A stretch of DNA of 64,000 bases. Origin: Engraulis encrasicolus (lineage: Eukaryota > Chordata > Actinopteri > Clupeiformes > Engraulidae). Every line of letters starts with the position of its first letter. The stretch's first letter is position 1. This document shows, in pieces, positions 12,511-24,941 of the stretch. The notes beneath the pieces are model-generated. The model was not told the origin of the DNA. It made no database searches and saw only the letters and a program-made list of their open reading frames with translations. The position numbers and the translations under genes are program-made. The stretch lies in contig NC_085875.1 of NCBI RefSeq assembly GCF_034702125.1, positions 52,571,176 to 52,635,175 on the forward strand, read 5' to 3'.

Positions 12511-13276
12511 TTAACTACATATAAGCAATTTCCTGAAATGGGGTGGTCTGTTCCTTTTAGACTAAGATATCTCCTCTTCATGGTTCATCGAAGTACATCT
12601 GCTGTGTGAATGTCCACACATTTTAATTTAATGTTTCGAAATCCAGTCTTCTAAACCAGTAATGATAGAACCACAATAATCTACTACATTCTTCAACTTA
12701 ATCACAGCTTCTACAGAAAAAAAACACAACTATACTTAAAGTACAGTATACTTCAACACATTCCTTCAAGACAATAAACGATACATCACACTTTCTCACA
12801 AATTTTATATAGCTTATGTTCCATCGTATCAATGTTTTTTTCAACTGTCTGTGCTGTTCAGATACTGCAGGTGCAATGCAATATCCTGCTATGCTGCCTT
12901 GTACAGTGCGTACAGGGGCATTGTTACAAATCTTGTGCCTCATGGAAGATTTCAGATTGGAAAAAGCTATACTCGTAGTAGTATACATTATAGCATATTA
13001 TTAATAGGCTTTAAATGGCCCTTTCAATGCCTTGAGAAATTTATTTAGTTCTACCCCCACCCCACCCACTGGCGACACCCCTGCATGCATGGATGTGTCC
13101 CAGAGCCATGCAGTGCTGCCAGCCTGGAGTCTGCAATGTATCCCACAGCCTTGCATTCAGCCTCCAGCTTCCAGCCTTGCCTAAGGCTTTGTCTTGCGCG
13201 TGCAGTGCGAGAGCACCCAGTGGCCACAGGCCTTAGGGCCAAGTTTAAATGAAATTACGATCTGAAGCCTCTCTAT

Positions 13277-13277
<1 letters not shown>

Positions 13278-13375
<98 letters not shown>

Positions 13376-13386
13376 TTCTCTCTCTC
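13278..13386. repeat. (CT)n microsatellite
   Basis: About 109 bp of CT with one TATTTC interruption near the end. Confidence 0.97.
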
Positions 13387-13718
13387 GCCGTCCGATCGCA
13401 CACGTTGAAGTGGTCTGCAAGGTATTTATATCAGGCCTGCGTTTGGTCCTGAGTCAGAGATGGACGTATGGTTGCCATCTGCTGGTTGGGGGTCTGGTGG
13501 AAGGGAAGCATGTATTTACACAAAATAAATCAGGCCGGGAGACAGCGGCCCGCGGCACAGCGCGGCACATGAAATTACAGGTCTTGGCTATCTGAAAGCA
13601 GAGACAGCTGACTATCAGAGCAGGAGCAGGAGGGAGGCCACACCGGGTATGTTTGTTTTGGTGGAGGGCTCTTGTTGCTAGCCAACGCTGCACGGTGGAA
13701 GTGAAGTTGGAACAGAGT

Positions 13719-13798
<80 letters not shown>

Positions 13799-13799
13799 C
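13719..13799. repeat. (GA)n microsatellite
   Basis: GA repeat interrupted twice by AAAG. It is the reverse complement of the CT tract 330 bp upstream. A short CT run follows at 13895-13914. Confidence 0.95.
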
Positions 13800-14654
13800 A
13801 TGTGTTTCTTTAGGGGCATTGGCAAAGGGCAGGAGTTTTATAAGCATAATTTGAACCAGACAGCTTTAATTTCTTACCTTTTTTCCTTTTTTTTCTCTCT
13901 CTCTCTCTCTCTCTGTGTTGTCACAGCCAATTCATGTCTCCAGGGCTTTTCACCAATGACAAACATGTCCTAGTGCAGTGTTCGTTGGTTTTTGTGTATG
14001 TTCTCAAGGCTGCAGTGGTGACATCACTTGTTTATGTTGGAGAGGCATATAGCACATGTGACAAGGGCTTGGAGAAGGAGGAGAAGCACTTGTCTAAGCA
14101 CACCACCAGGGCATTTCAGCCACTTCAATTCACCTCCCTGAATTGCATTTCAGCACAGTGGCACGTCCTCACTGCTAAATGAAGTGGTCACATCACGTGG
14201 GGTGCCAGATGTGCGGCAGCATAACCAAACACAGGCCCATAGGAATGCCACATAGCGGTGACCGGTGAATGCTAGATAGCTCTGGCAAATGAAAAAAAGA
14301 AAGTCCTTAGCTGTCAACATATGCAATCTGATTAAAATAGGTTTCTAAGCTGTCATTTGATATTGCAAAAAGTACACTGTGTCTGATTTTATGTTTGTTC
14401 AATTTTATATATATATTTTTTAATTCAAATCCACAGGTTTTCCAGATGTATCCATTGTCTACTTTGGCTCTGTGTTCTTTCATTGTGTTTTAGTATGAAA
14501 ATAAATGGGGAGCGATTGGTTGAAGGCTAAATCAGCGAGGGGGCTCGGACACAGAAGCCACACAGTAGTCACATACAGGAGACATTCCTGTTAAACAGGG
14601 AGAGGGCATGGGAGAGGTTTCAATTGAAAATGGAAAAAAGTAAAGGGGAAAAAG

Positions 14655-14730
14655 TATGTGTGTGTGCGTGTGTGTATGTGCATTTGTATGTGTGTCTGTG
14701 TGTGCATGCGTGCGTGTGTCTGTGCGCTTT
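14655..14730. repeat. Imperfect (TG)n microsatellite
   Basis: TGTG with GCG, TAT and CAT interruptions; a decayed repeat. Confidence 0.85.
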
Positions 14731-15342
14731 TCATATTTTCGCGCAGCAAGTTGCGCGGAAGGGGTCATTGAGGTTTTACCTCACTCTTGAAGCCAAACCA
14801 AAGTGCCAGGCACGCTCCCCCTTTTTACACCCACTCCAACAACGGGTCAGAGCCAGTGAACCACACGCTAGTGCTTGGTGAAGCGAGAAGCCAACGCAAG
14901 AAACAACAATGCAGCTGAGGCAAGTGGTCATGATATCAATTGCAGAAAAACATGATTCTCATAGTAGCTAGCGGTTCACAACAGTGGACTGAAGGAGGAC
15001 AACTGTGACGGTTTGCAACGGTGTAGGAATAACACATGTCCATCTGACCACTGGATGGTTACGCTATGATGATAAGAATAATATGCACACTCCTTCAGGA
15101 AGCAAGTACAGCATTACAATTCAAATGGCAGGAGAGGAAGTGGCTGCGAGCATGAACAACTTACCAGGTCTCACTGTGAATTAATGAGACATTGCAACAC
15201 ACAGTAATCGCATTAGTCTCAAATCTGGGCTGTGAAGAGTTCAAGCCTTGGCAGTTTAGTTTGGTGTGGTTTGACAATTACAATGATTGGTAACCCAGAT
15301 GCAATAATTTGAATAATTTGAATTTAAGTGTACTTAGACTTA

Positions 15343-15360
15343 CACGCACACACACACACA

Positions 15361-15409
<49 letters not shown>

Positions 15410-15426
15410 ACACACACACACACACA
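15343..15426. repeat. (CA)n microsatellite
   Basis: CA repeat of about 84 bp interrupted by two CCC steps. Confidence 0.95.
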
Positions 15427-16867
15427 GTTTACTTCTTGATTTGGATTGACAGATAGACATTTATCATAGAACAAGCCAAATATCATAGGAGTTTACACAA
15501 AACTAAAAGAAACTGCGCACTGAGTGTCTTAAGGATACATGTGGCACCTCCGTCTCCAGATGAAGAGGCTCCAGATTATGCTGGATACTGAGAAAAAATT
15601 GGTCAATCTTTTTGCACAGATCTGTAAGCCACGCACACACATTTTATGTACATGGCCTAAACTACCAAAGATTAATATTATATTTTTACAGGAATAGCCT
15701 CAGTCATTTAATGCATTACACAATGGTTGGTATTTCAATATTTTGGGGGAAAAGAACATTTCCATGTAGAAGCAACGCACGATTTTCCGTACAGCGCCTC
15801 CTCGCAGAATGCCGTTTTCGCGATTAAAACAAACTTTTCAGTGTGATGACAACCATCACACCTATTGTATTGCTCATTTTAAAGAGGAGGTTGTCGTCTT
15901 CAAAATAAAACCAACTAGACTTGCGGTGGTTAATGTATGGGTTGATTGATTTAATCAAATATGTAACAGTATTCCGAACACATCTGACCAAATAAGTAAC
16001 AGTACTCCGTACAACTTCATTGCATTAAAACGGTGCACTACCAATGGTTTTCATGCACGATCTAATGTGTATGTGTTTGTGAAGTGCTAAACTAATTGTT
16101 ATTCCTTCCATGAAGAGTTTAAGTGAATATAACACGGTAAAAATAACATAGCAACCGCGTACGGAAGTGCCGTTCTTGGCTGCAGTGTAGCAATCCTCAA
16201 GCTACTTCCGGCTAGCATGCATGTTGCTTTCAAAGTTATCTTTACCGGGTTGTAATCATTCAAACTCTGTTTTGAAGGGATAGTTCGACAACAAACAAAC
16301 ACACCAACATTGTAATTGCATGAAAACCATTGCTATTGCGGCATTTTAAGGTAAATCAGATGTACGGAATACTGTTACTTATTTGTTCAGGCCGAAGGAA
16401 GCTAGCCGCTCATGGCTAACCGGCACTTAGCACAAATAATCAACCCCTACATTAACCACAATGTTCCACTGTAAGTCGATGTGGTCTTATTTTGACGAAG
16501 ACAACCTCCTCTTTCACATGAGCCATTCAATACGTGTGATGGTTGCCATCACACCAAATGGCATTGTTTTGATTGCGGAAACGCCATTCTGCGTGGTGGC
16601 GCTGTACGGAACACTGTGCGTTACTTCTAGCTGTCAAAACAACAACCAATTTCTACCAGAAAAATGGATTTATCCTGTTCACTGACTAATGTCAGATCAG
16701 GTGTATTAGGCGAATGATTGATGACATCCCCCAATGTATCACACTGATCATTTGTTAGGGAAAACCAGTCCACTGTAATTGTCCAGAATGGATTGAAGAG
16801 AAGTTGTTTGCATTGCCAAATACATTTGGTGGCAATGTACACACACCATTATCAGACATTTCCTCTG
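15427..16867. other. No gene recognised
   Basis: Only short open frames. Two blocks look like inverted copies: 15720-16025 and 16330-16620 share CGGAATACTGTTACT, GATGGTTGCCATCACACC and GCGCTGTACGGA in opposite order, so an old inverted-repeat element probably spans about 15715-16625. Confidence 0.45.
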
Positions 16868-16871
16868 TTAA

Positions 16872-17418
16872 AGGGGTATGCCACTATTTTGGTAGCCTGG
16901 TTCACACCAGACGGTGTGTGTGTGTAGCTTTGGCGCCCCCTGGCTGAGCAGAGCTACACACACTACCGTCTGGTACACAGCCATAGAGCACGCTCCGTCT
17001 CCAACCAGAAAATAGGCTGAGAATTTATTGCTTCTGCACGGCCTCCTCACCAACAAGTTCCTTCAAACACCTTCCTGTTAATCTTTAAAGAGTCAATATA
17101 GTCTCTAATCTGTCTTGTGACTCCTCAATGTGATTTACAGTTTATATTTAAGAAATAAATGCTCAGCCTATTTTCTGGTTGGAGACGGAGCGTGCTCTAT
17201 GGCTGTGTACCGGACGATAGTGTGTGTAGCTCTGCTCAGCCAGATGTAGCATGCTACATGGATCCACTGACTTTCACTAGTTTAGCGACATGCTCCCTCT
17301 TTTAACTTGTCTTAAAGCAAGACAACGGCTTACATGAAAAATAAGACACTTTACCACTTTTATAAACCCCAGCCAACGATTTTAACTGTATTAAGCCCCA
17401 AAATAGTGGCATAACCCT
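16872..17418. mobile_element. Nonautonomous element with TTAA target duplication
   Basis: TTAA at 16868-16871 and 17419-17422 flanks termini AGGGGTATGCCACTATTTTGG and its inverted near-copy. Inside, about 100-bp arms (near 16936-17035 and 17150-17250) are almost perfect inverted copies (GGCTGAGCAGAGCTACACAC, CACGCTCCGTCTCCAACCAG). TTAA targets are typical of piggyBac and Kolobok. No coding capacity. Confidence 0.8.
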
Positions 17419-17666
17419 TTAACCTGTAAGGTGCTTTCTGAAGACATAAACTGCCTTTAATAACTAGACTGCCTGTGCAGTCGCCTTCGACTGCTTAAGG
17501 TATATCCCCGAAACGCGACGCTTAAAGTCCCCCATCATTCCTACCACTCCCGTCCACCATTTCGTTAACGTATATGATACATACAGACGTGACATGACGT
17601 GCATAGGCTTAAAACCAAACGACTATTGTGAAAATGACGCAAAAAATGGGGCAAATGATTATACTG

Positions 17667-17934
17667 TTTTAATGGTGCAGTGGATATACCACATTAGGTA
17701 CTGTGTAATAACCAGTGTAACAATATTTAATACAATGTAATACCATTGCAACACAGCCATTTTTTTTTACTTACATCATGTGTTTGTGCGTAAGTGGTAT
17801 TACATGGTATTGCATATTGTTACACTGGTATTACACTAGTATTACATGGTATTAAATATTGTTACATTGGTTATTACACTGTACCTAATATGGTAGATTC
17901 ACTGAAATGGTGAACCATTAAAATAAGGTGTTAC
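17667..17934. mobile_element. MITE with long inverted arms
   Basis: CATTAGGTACTGTGTAATAA and AACAATATTTAATAC at the left recur inverted at the right, and TTTTAATGG ends mirror each other. The arms are about 85 bp. The sequence GTGTAATAACC is common in fish MITEs. Noncoding. Confidence 0.75.
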
Positions 17935-17942
17935 CGGGCAAA

Positions 17943-18500
17943 TCAATCCACCCAGTCTGAAGTTATGGGCCAAATGAAAATTCCGCCATTTTGAAAGTGT
18001 TGTCTTCCAAACTCGAATCAGTTCATGAACCTACCCTAGAGCATTCACACACAAAATCTGGGACAAATCCATCCACCTGGTCAGTAGTTATGGGCCAAAC
18101 AATAATTCGGCCATCTTGAATTCCGCCATTTTGAAAGTGTTGTCTTCCAAACTCGAATCAGTTCATGAACCTACCCTAGAGCATTCACACACAAAATCTG
18201 GGACAAATCCATCCACCTGGTCAGTAGTTATGGGCCAAACAATAATTCGGCCATCTTGAATTCAGCCATCTTGAAAGTGTTGACCTCCAAACTCGAATCA
18301 GTTCATGAACCTACCCTAGAGAATTCACACACCAAATCTGGGACAAATCCATCCACCCGGTCAGAAGTTATGGGCAAAACAAAAATTCGGCCATCTTGAA
18401 TTCAGCCATCTTGAAAGTGTTGACCTCCAAACTCGAATCAGTTCATGAACCTGCCCTAGAGCATTCACCCAAAAAATCTGGGACAAATCCAAACATCCAT
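17943..18500 (+). repeat. 140-bp tandem repeat, four units
   Basis: Units share AGTTATGGGCCAAAC, TTCGGCCATCTTGAATTC, CTCGAATCAGTTCATGAACC and AATCTGGGACAAATCC. Starts near 17958 (unit shortened by about 18 bp), 18081, 18221 and 18361; spacing is exactly 140 bp between the last three. Divergence is low (a few percent by eye). Confidence 0.92.
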
Positions 18501-18597
18501 TCAAAAGTTATCGCGTTAACACGAAAGACCTTACGCGGCGGCGGCGGCGGCGCACGCAAAACCATTACATCCCCGACGCTCCGCGTTTCGGGGATAT

Positions 18598-18633
18598 AAT
18601 AATAATAATAACAATAATAATAATAATAATTTT
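18598..18633. repeat. (ATA)n microsatellite
   Basis: TAATAATAA run directly after the composite element. Confidence 0.85.
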
Positions 18634-18639
18634 GAGCAT

Positions 18640-18905
18640 CAGACTTGTATTCCAGAGGCTGCCGGTTTCACTTACTAGGATGGTAGGGGGAGTAATTAAC
18701 CAGAGCTCTCCCCCATCCTCCACCATGACTGAGGTACTCTGAGTATGGTACCGTCCTGCCGAACTGCTCCCTTGGGGCGTCGTTTGGGGCTGCCCCCTTG
18801 CACGGGTGATTCATACATGTAAATGCAATTTTGTTGTGTGCAGAGTGTTTCTTTGGAGTACTGTGTCACAATTGACAATGGGAGTTGCCAGGTGGGCTTT
18901 CACTT
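18640..18905 (+). mobile_element. tRNA-derived SINE (family B)
   Basis: Same order as the copy at 62405-62710: CATCAGACTTGTATTCC head, CTCTCCCCCATCCTCC, GCACGGGTGA, AATGCAATTTTGTTGTGTGC, and the tail CAATGGGAGTTG then GGGCTTTCACTTT. The pol III B box is decayed here (GGTTTCA), so this is an old copy. Confidence 0.75.
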
Positions 18906-19183
18906 TCCCCTTCAAGGTACCCAAGGACACTTTACAGTAGGCCTATAGTAGCATGTGAAAACAGTAACAAGATACGTAAATAGTAAAACATTAGAACGAA
19001 AGAAAGGTCACCAATACATGTGAAAAGGCATTGCTGTAAGATGTTTGTTGTGTTTATTAGAGATCATCAATGTGTGTAGTCCATGTGTTGTACCTGGCTA
19101 ACATAATGCCATTAAAGCTGAAGTTAATTTATTATTTTCATGCTGTGATTTTCAGACGACTTCTACGATGCTGTATCCTTGAT

Positions 19184-19522
19184 ACCTTCGCCTAGGAGGT
19201 TATTTTCGGTTGCGTTGGTTTGTCTGTCTGTCTGTTTGTCAGCAGGATAACTCAAAAAGTTATCAACAGATTTGAATGAAATTGTATTGAGTTGTTGGAA
19301 ATGACAAAAGGAACAAATGATTAAATGTTGGTCGTGATCCGTATCACGACCCGGATCCAGGATTTAAAAAAAAAAAAATTCTGCGGGACAGGGCGAATCA
19401 TAACATTCCAGCTTCTCACTCTAAAACGATAAAAAAAGGCAGAAAGACTTAGTCAAATTATAGTCAAATGTTATATCAAACAGCTTCCTTGGCAGAAGTT
19501 TGCGCTCTCTGAGTGCTTCTAG
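19184..19522 (-). mobile_element. SINE-like retroposon, near full length (family A)
   Basis: On the minus strand it starts CACTCAGAGAGCGCAAAC, continues GCCAAGGAAGCTGTTTGATA, then the ATCACGACC block, the TTGAATGAAA block, a CAGACAGACAAAC tract and an end near AACCTCCTAGGCG. It aligns along its length with 33298-33670. Confidence 0.7.
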
Positions 19523-19619
19523 TTTAGAAATTATTTTTGTTGCTCTCAGTGTATCTGACCAACATCCAGTTAAAGATCAAAAGCTGAGTAGACTGTAGAA
19601 AGTCTTTCTTTTCGTAGTG

Positions 19620-20188
19620 TAGAGGTTACCAATCTGGGGGTCAGGACCCCTAAGGGGGTTGCGGAGGTACTGCAGTGGGGTTTGCGGACAGATGGTACTG
19701 TTTGCATAACACCTTGAATATATGATTTTATAACCTTTCCTTAAAACAATATTCCTTTCAATGGGTAATAAACAGAGGCGTCAAAAGTAAAAGTAAAAGT
19801 AAAAAAAGAAATGCAGTTTCCTTTCAACACTGCTTAATTATCTGAGTAATCCATAGACCTGTGTACAAACGTACTTGTCTTACGATCAGCTGATTCTGTA
19901 CTGGTTGGATCAAGTTTGTGGTGGGTTCTTTTTAGGTTTTTAGTGTTTAAACCGTAACAACAGCAACAGTAACAGTAACAACACAGTATATATATCCCAT
20001 TAGGTACAATGGAGTAAATGGTGCAACAGCTTGGTGTTGTAGGCCTACTTGCAACATGAATTTGCTTTGACTTTAACTTTTTACACCTCTAGTAATGAAG
20101 GTACTTACCATGTGGTTCAGCAAAAAAATGCTTTTGGAAAATGTGGGGGGTCGCGGAGGTCCCAGCAGAAATAGTTTGGGAACCACTA
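19620..20188. mobile_element. hAT-like nonautonomous element
   Basis: Ends TAGAGGTTACCAATCTGGGG and (inverted) TAGTGGTTCCCAAACTATTT, the GGTTCCCAA-type terminus of many vertebrate hATs. A partial 8-bp duplication flanks it (TCGTAGTG / GTGTTGTG, 5 of 8). Confidence 0.65.
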
Positions 20189-20274
20189 GTGTTGTGTCTT
20201 TGTAGGCACTGAGATCAGGATTCGTCATCCTGGGGGCAAAAATGACTGAGTGAGCCGAGCTAGTTAGTTTAACT

Positions 20275-20470
20275 TAATGTTTCTCAAAGGGGGCTCTGGC
20301 GTTGAGAAGTGCACAGCTGAAAGAGGGCAGGCTTAGTTGCCATTGGGGGGGCATTAGACTATACTAAGGGGGGGGGGGCATAAGCAGGCTTATAATGAGG
20401 TCAAGGGGGCATTGGGAGGCTTATGATTAGGTCCAGGGGTTGTTAATGCAAAAAAGGTTGAGAACGGCTG
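20275..20470. mobile_element. Short hAT-like element with perfect 8-bp target duplication
   Basis: GTTTAACT at 20267-20274 and 20471-20478. Termini TAATGTTTCTCAAAGG and (inverted) CAGCCGTTCTCAACC. The interior is G-rich and noncoding. Confidence 0.75.
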
Positions 20471-20949
20471 GTTTAACTCCTCATGTCTATTTTGAAGGGG
20501 GTGTCATTTCAACGTGCGGCTGCGGGTCTTTGGAGCTACAGTAAATCACCAAAAGGGCTGAGATTTGATTGTCAGAGTTGAAGACGCCTTCGCCTCAGTA
20601 GTTTGGGGATTTCCTTTGTAATTACACAGACTATCTTTCTTCACCTGGGATCCATCTCTGTGCTTTTGCAAAAAAAGAAAAAAAAGTGGCTACCGTATGA
20701 ACGGTGCTACAATGACTGGAATGTAAACAAGCACCCATTGAAAGCTTCCTTAGAGAAAACATTTCTGAAAAGACAGCAAGGCTTCCATCAGAAGGGGGAA
20801 AACCGGGGTGAGAGAGAGGGGTGGAGGAGTAGGATGTAGGAGAGGGGGTGGGTTGAGGGGTGGATAATGAACAACGCGTGGGCCAAAAAAAATCTAAATG
20901 ACAGTGTGGAGAACCCTGAGGCCATCCATTGCCCATCATTCCACAACCT

Positions 20950-21090
20950 TTTACTGTTGCTGACAGCTTTTTCTGGGCCCGGGACAAAATAATTTGATAG
21001 GCCCCTGATCCAATACTTACAATGAAATGAGGACCCAATTTTGGGCGCACTCTCAACCTGGGCCCTGGACAACTGACCTCTTTGTCCCCC
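20950..21090. repeat. Dispersed repeat, copy 1
   Basis: GACAGCTTTTTCTGGGCCC, ACAATGAAATGAGGACCC and GGGCCCTGGACAACT recur at 52995-53110 in the same orientation. Class not determined. Confidence 0.55.
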
Positions 21091-21589
21091 CTGTCAGCTT
21101 CCCTGGTTGAGGATATGCGCTACACTGCACTGCATGGCCCTCTCTTAATCAGATGTACTGTACATGGAGAGACAGAGTTCTGTACTTGGAAACACAACGT
21201 TTAATTGACAGAGTCGAGTGTCGAGTGTGCACACAATAAAAACTTGAAAACTAAGCTACACTGTGCTCCAGCCTCTATCTACATGTAATTAATGTTTGTG
21301 CCACTCACACTGTGATGCACCTGCAAGCTGAGGTACGATGCGTAGAGTCCCAGATGTAGAGTTTAATTGATGTGTTAAACTGATTTAAAAAAAAAAGTTT
21401 TTTTTGATGTATTTTTAAATGCCACAGTATGTTTGGACATAGCCAACCCCAGGCTTTTGAAAGAGGTTCAGTCACTGACTTGTTCTGTTGCCGTCATTGT
21501 GGATGCACACACAGACATAGTGCACTACAGGATGGGAGTACTTAAAGGACAGTCCTCCTCGTTTCAAGAAATTGCTCATATGTAGTTAA

Positions 21590-21680
21590 AGGTGCACTGT
21601 GCAGGAAATGGTCAAAAAAGGTACTATGCTGCTCATTGAAACTGGGTTACCTATTGCCAAATTTGATCTTTATTTTTTAT
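21590..21680 (+). mobile_element. TTAA-target element fragment (GTGCACTGTG family)
   Basis: TTAA then AGGTGCACTGTGCAGG and CTATTGCCAAATTTGATC. Its 3' part is cut by the next element at about 21682. The TTAA-bounded stretch just before it (21542-21589) also recurs beside the copy at 12510. Confidence 0.65.
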
Positions 21681-21681
21681 T

Positions 21682-21800
21682 AGGGCTGGGCAACGTTAAC
21701 GCGTTAAAGGTGCGTTAACTATTGAGGTCAATATCGCCCGACAATTTCGTTAACGCTATAGCGCAGCAGGTTTTTTTTCGTTTTTTTTTTTTTTGCCTTT
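21682..21800 (+). mobile_element. End of a hAT-like element
   Basis: TAGGGCTGGGCAACGTTAAC followed by a GCGTTAA-rich stretch resembles a hAT terminus. The opposite end was not found. Confidence 0.4.
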
Positions 21801-22572
21801 TATGACCGTCGTTCGTGACTTTTATTTTGAAAGCGTCAGCGCGCTTTTGCTGCTTCTACTGAATGCTGACAGAGAAGAAGAATGTCTAGAAAAGTAGGCA
21901 AAACAAAACAGGCATTTCCAGAAGGACGTCAACTTCTGAATGGACATTTTCGGTACACAGTTCTACAGTCCTCCTTGCGCAACTCTCGAGCAGCATGTGG
22001 CTCGCCTTTGCAGCTCGTAAGGTTAGTCTATTGTACGGTCAGCATGAAAAGGGTACTGCTATGCTGGCCGTCTATCAGCTGTCAATAACGCCATGCGGAC
22101 TTACTAAAGCCCTGATCAAAAAGCGGACCGCGAGATATTACATTCCTAACGTAATACAAGTTCATAATGAGAGATGTCACTTTAGCGTTTAGCATGCTAA
22201 CAACGTTAGCGAAATCACAAACGTGTTTGCTTTAAACTGTGAACAATCAGTTTAGCTACTAACACCCAGCCAGATCCAATGAATGATATTATCTCAACTG
22301 GACATAGTAACATACAGTTATTGACGCTGCAATGTCTTGTACTATTGGTTATTCCTAAGGCGACGTTTTGGTTTCTACATGGTGCTGACTGCGCGTGCAT
22401 AGTAGGCTGCATCAACATGGTAGATGATTATGATTTCGCGACATTGGCAACCTCGTCAGCATTTAATATAGTGTTAGTCATGTCAACGTTATTGTTTTGA
22501 AAGATGTTGGCGTAATTGCTGTCAATGCCAACAGACAGTAAATTAGTTTCTAGTCGCTGAAACACCTTAAAC

Positions 22573-22613
22573 TAGAAAAGCACCCAGAGTGTGCAGACCT
22601 CCGCCAAGGATGT
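22573..22613 (+). mobile_element. SINE-like retroposon head fragment (family A)
   Basis: AAGCACCCAGAGTGTGCAGACCTCCGCCAAGGA-like start matches the 5' end of 33298-33670; the rest is missing. Confidence 0.5.
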
Positions 22614-23369
22614 TGATACTACTGTGCACATATATGAGTGTGTGATTTGTTTAACTTTTGTTTTAAGAAAGTTGAGGAAGTTTGCCATTCAATATAATAT
22701 AAAGAGAAAGGAGGATTAGAAAGTCTAACCGTTCGTGTAACCGAATCCCAAACGTTTCCACTGCGCATCCCCTTCTACATCCCCCTCCCCCAACGACATC
22801 AAAACAACCTAGAAACAGACCCTGAACGTCATACAAAATACACGTGTTTTTTTGATGTTGATGAACGTCGACCAAAATGCAATAGCCTGTGCTTTTTGTA
22901 ATGAAGGTTGTTTGTAATTAAGGTGCTTGTTAACTTCTCTACATAGGCTATAGAGTGACAGCTTTAAGCCTCATGACAAATTAAAAGCAAATATCGTTGT
23001 CAATTGAAACATCCCTCTCAGACTCATTGCGAATGGTTTAGGCTATTAGGTTATAGCAATCGTAGGCCCTATTAACCTAATCTAGCCTTATGCGCAAAAG
23101 GTAAAAATCAACCTACTTGAAAGCTTGTAATCACGCGCTAGAACTGCAGCCTAATTAGTGAAGGGAATGTAATGATTTTGACCAACAGCACTAAACAACC
23201 AAAGTAGGGTTAGGCCTATTTTTTTGCCTACGATGGTATGCATTATTGTCATGGGTCACTGGTTGGTCTCGGCGCTGTCGGCTGAAGTGCATTTTCCTCT
23301 CTGTATTCCTCATGGGAAATCACTATTCACCGTTGTTAATCAGTTCACGTAGGCCTACATTGCTGTTGC
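22614..23369. other. No gene recognised
   Basis: Mixed AT-rich sequence; no motif or frame of note. Confidence 0.4.
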
Positions 23370-24190
23370 GCTTTGAGGTCCATCTCGCAACTGTGGTTAA
23401 CTTTAAATTCAGTGAAGGTGGTGTAATGCATTTGACCAGCATTGTGAACTTACACAGCCACAAATTCCATATTTTTGGCGATGGTAGGTACCTAATTGTC
23501 AACCAAAATGATCTGCGGTGGTCACTGTCCATCTCGCAACAGTGCACTTCCACTTCACACACATTTTAGGCTGCGGTAATTAACAGGATTGCTTGTTAAC
23601 TTCAACGAGGGTGTAGCCTACAGGTTGCCAGCTGATGAGCAACATTTTAGGTTGATGTTGGAGCTGGCGTCAAATGAGACATTCGCAGCCCGTTCCGTAG
23701 GCAAGGCTACTGCTTACAATGGCGCAGGCAAATCCGTGTGGAATATTCGCCGGTGCTCGGCCATTATGCATCCTATCGGAGCCCTATCTCACGCCTTTAC
23801 GGTTGCCTGTCGGGCATTGTGATCCCTGTCCATCTCGCAAACAACTTGGGGTTCACTTTAAATGTAGCTAAGGGGATGGAATGAATTTTACCAGAATTGT
23901 GAACGTAGGCTACATTCTTATTTTGGCAAGGGAGCCTAATAAAAATTCGACAGCATTGTGAACCCAAGTCACAGTCCACAACAGCATTGTGAAATTGTGA
24001 ACACAATCACATATTCCATATTTTTGACAACGTAATTAATTCGACAGAATTGCCAACCTAAACTATCTGCGGGAGTGGTCACTGTCCATCTCGCAACAGC
24101 AATGATAAAAATAAAGGCCAACACAATCACAAATTCCATATTTTTGGCAGCGGTGGTAATTCATTTGACAGGATGCTGCCTGCGACAGTG
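23370..24190 (+). repeat. Diverged complex repeats with TCCATCTCGCAA
   Basis: TCCATCTCGCAA occurs near 23379, 23527, 23828 and 24085, with ATTGTGAAC, AATTCCATATTTTTGGC and AATTCATTTGACAG blocks repeated between them at unequal spacing. It appears to be an old, rearranged tandem array. A 77-aa open frame inside (23589-23822) has no recognisable family. Confidence 0.7.
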
Positions 24191-24941
24191 CAACATTATG
24201 AAATGCACTTGGCGTTGGAGCTGGAGGCGGAGGCAAAGGTTCCTCCCTGTTGCTGAGAGAAGCACAGGCACGCCAGTCCCCCCCAGCCAAGCTGCTGTGC
24301 CCACCCAGGGCTTATTCACCTAAGTATCCTGATATGGTCATTAATATGCAACAAATGAGTACTGAATACAGTAAATATAAAGTATAAGATAAAATTCCAC
24401 CTTTGCTTAACCACCATAGCCCTAATAAACAAATAAATGAATAGGCTACACTATTTAGACATTGTCAGTAGACCTAAATGTGAAATAATAAGAGAACAGT
24501 AATCCTTTGAAATATTGGGATTGTCCCATATTTAGGAACAAAAGTACTGTTCCATAGAGCTGAAACTGAGCCCACAATTTGGTTAAAATGCAGGAAATTG
24601 CATCTAAGAAGTACAAATATTTCTAGGGGAGGACCCCCATACCCCCCGCCAAGGTGCCCCCCCATACTCCATGAAATGCCAGTCCAACGACTTGGTTCTG
24701 CAGCCGGGTCTGGTTCTGCAAATTCTGCGGACGCGCAAGAACCTAAACTTTGAGCGATAGGAGGCTATTTCTCTCTGTCACATTGCGATAAACCAACTTC
24801 AATGTATAAACCAACTTCTTGCAACACAGATGACGAATTTGAGAATCAGGCCCAAATAGAACGCTTCGTCAATGGGATATGATGTTGGTAATTAATGCAT
24901 GCCTGAAGGCACGCAATGCGGCGCGCAGTGCCCTGCTGGAG

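Larger units (their letters stand above)
17465..18597 (+). mobile_element. Composite repeat with CGAAACGCG ends
   Basis: ATATCCCCGAAACGCGACGC at 17502 and its inverted near-copy at 18578-18597 bracket a region with a nested MITE, four 140-bp repeats and a GCGGCGGCGGCGGCG tract. (ATA)n follows directly, as at the 3' end of a retroposon. The family is unknown to me. Confidence 0.5.

Noticed and set aside
17943..18500. CRISPR-like array
   Set aside because: 140-bp units are contiguous without spacers and the genome is eukaryotic.
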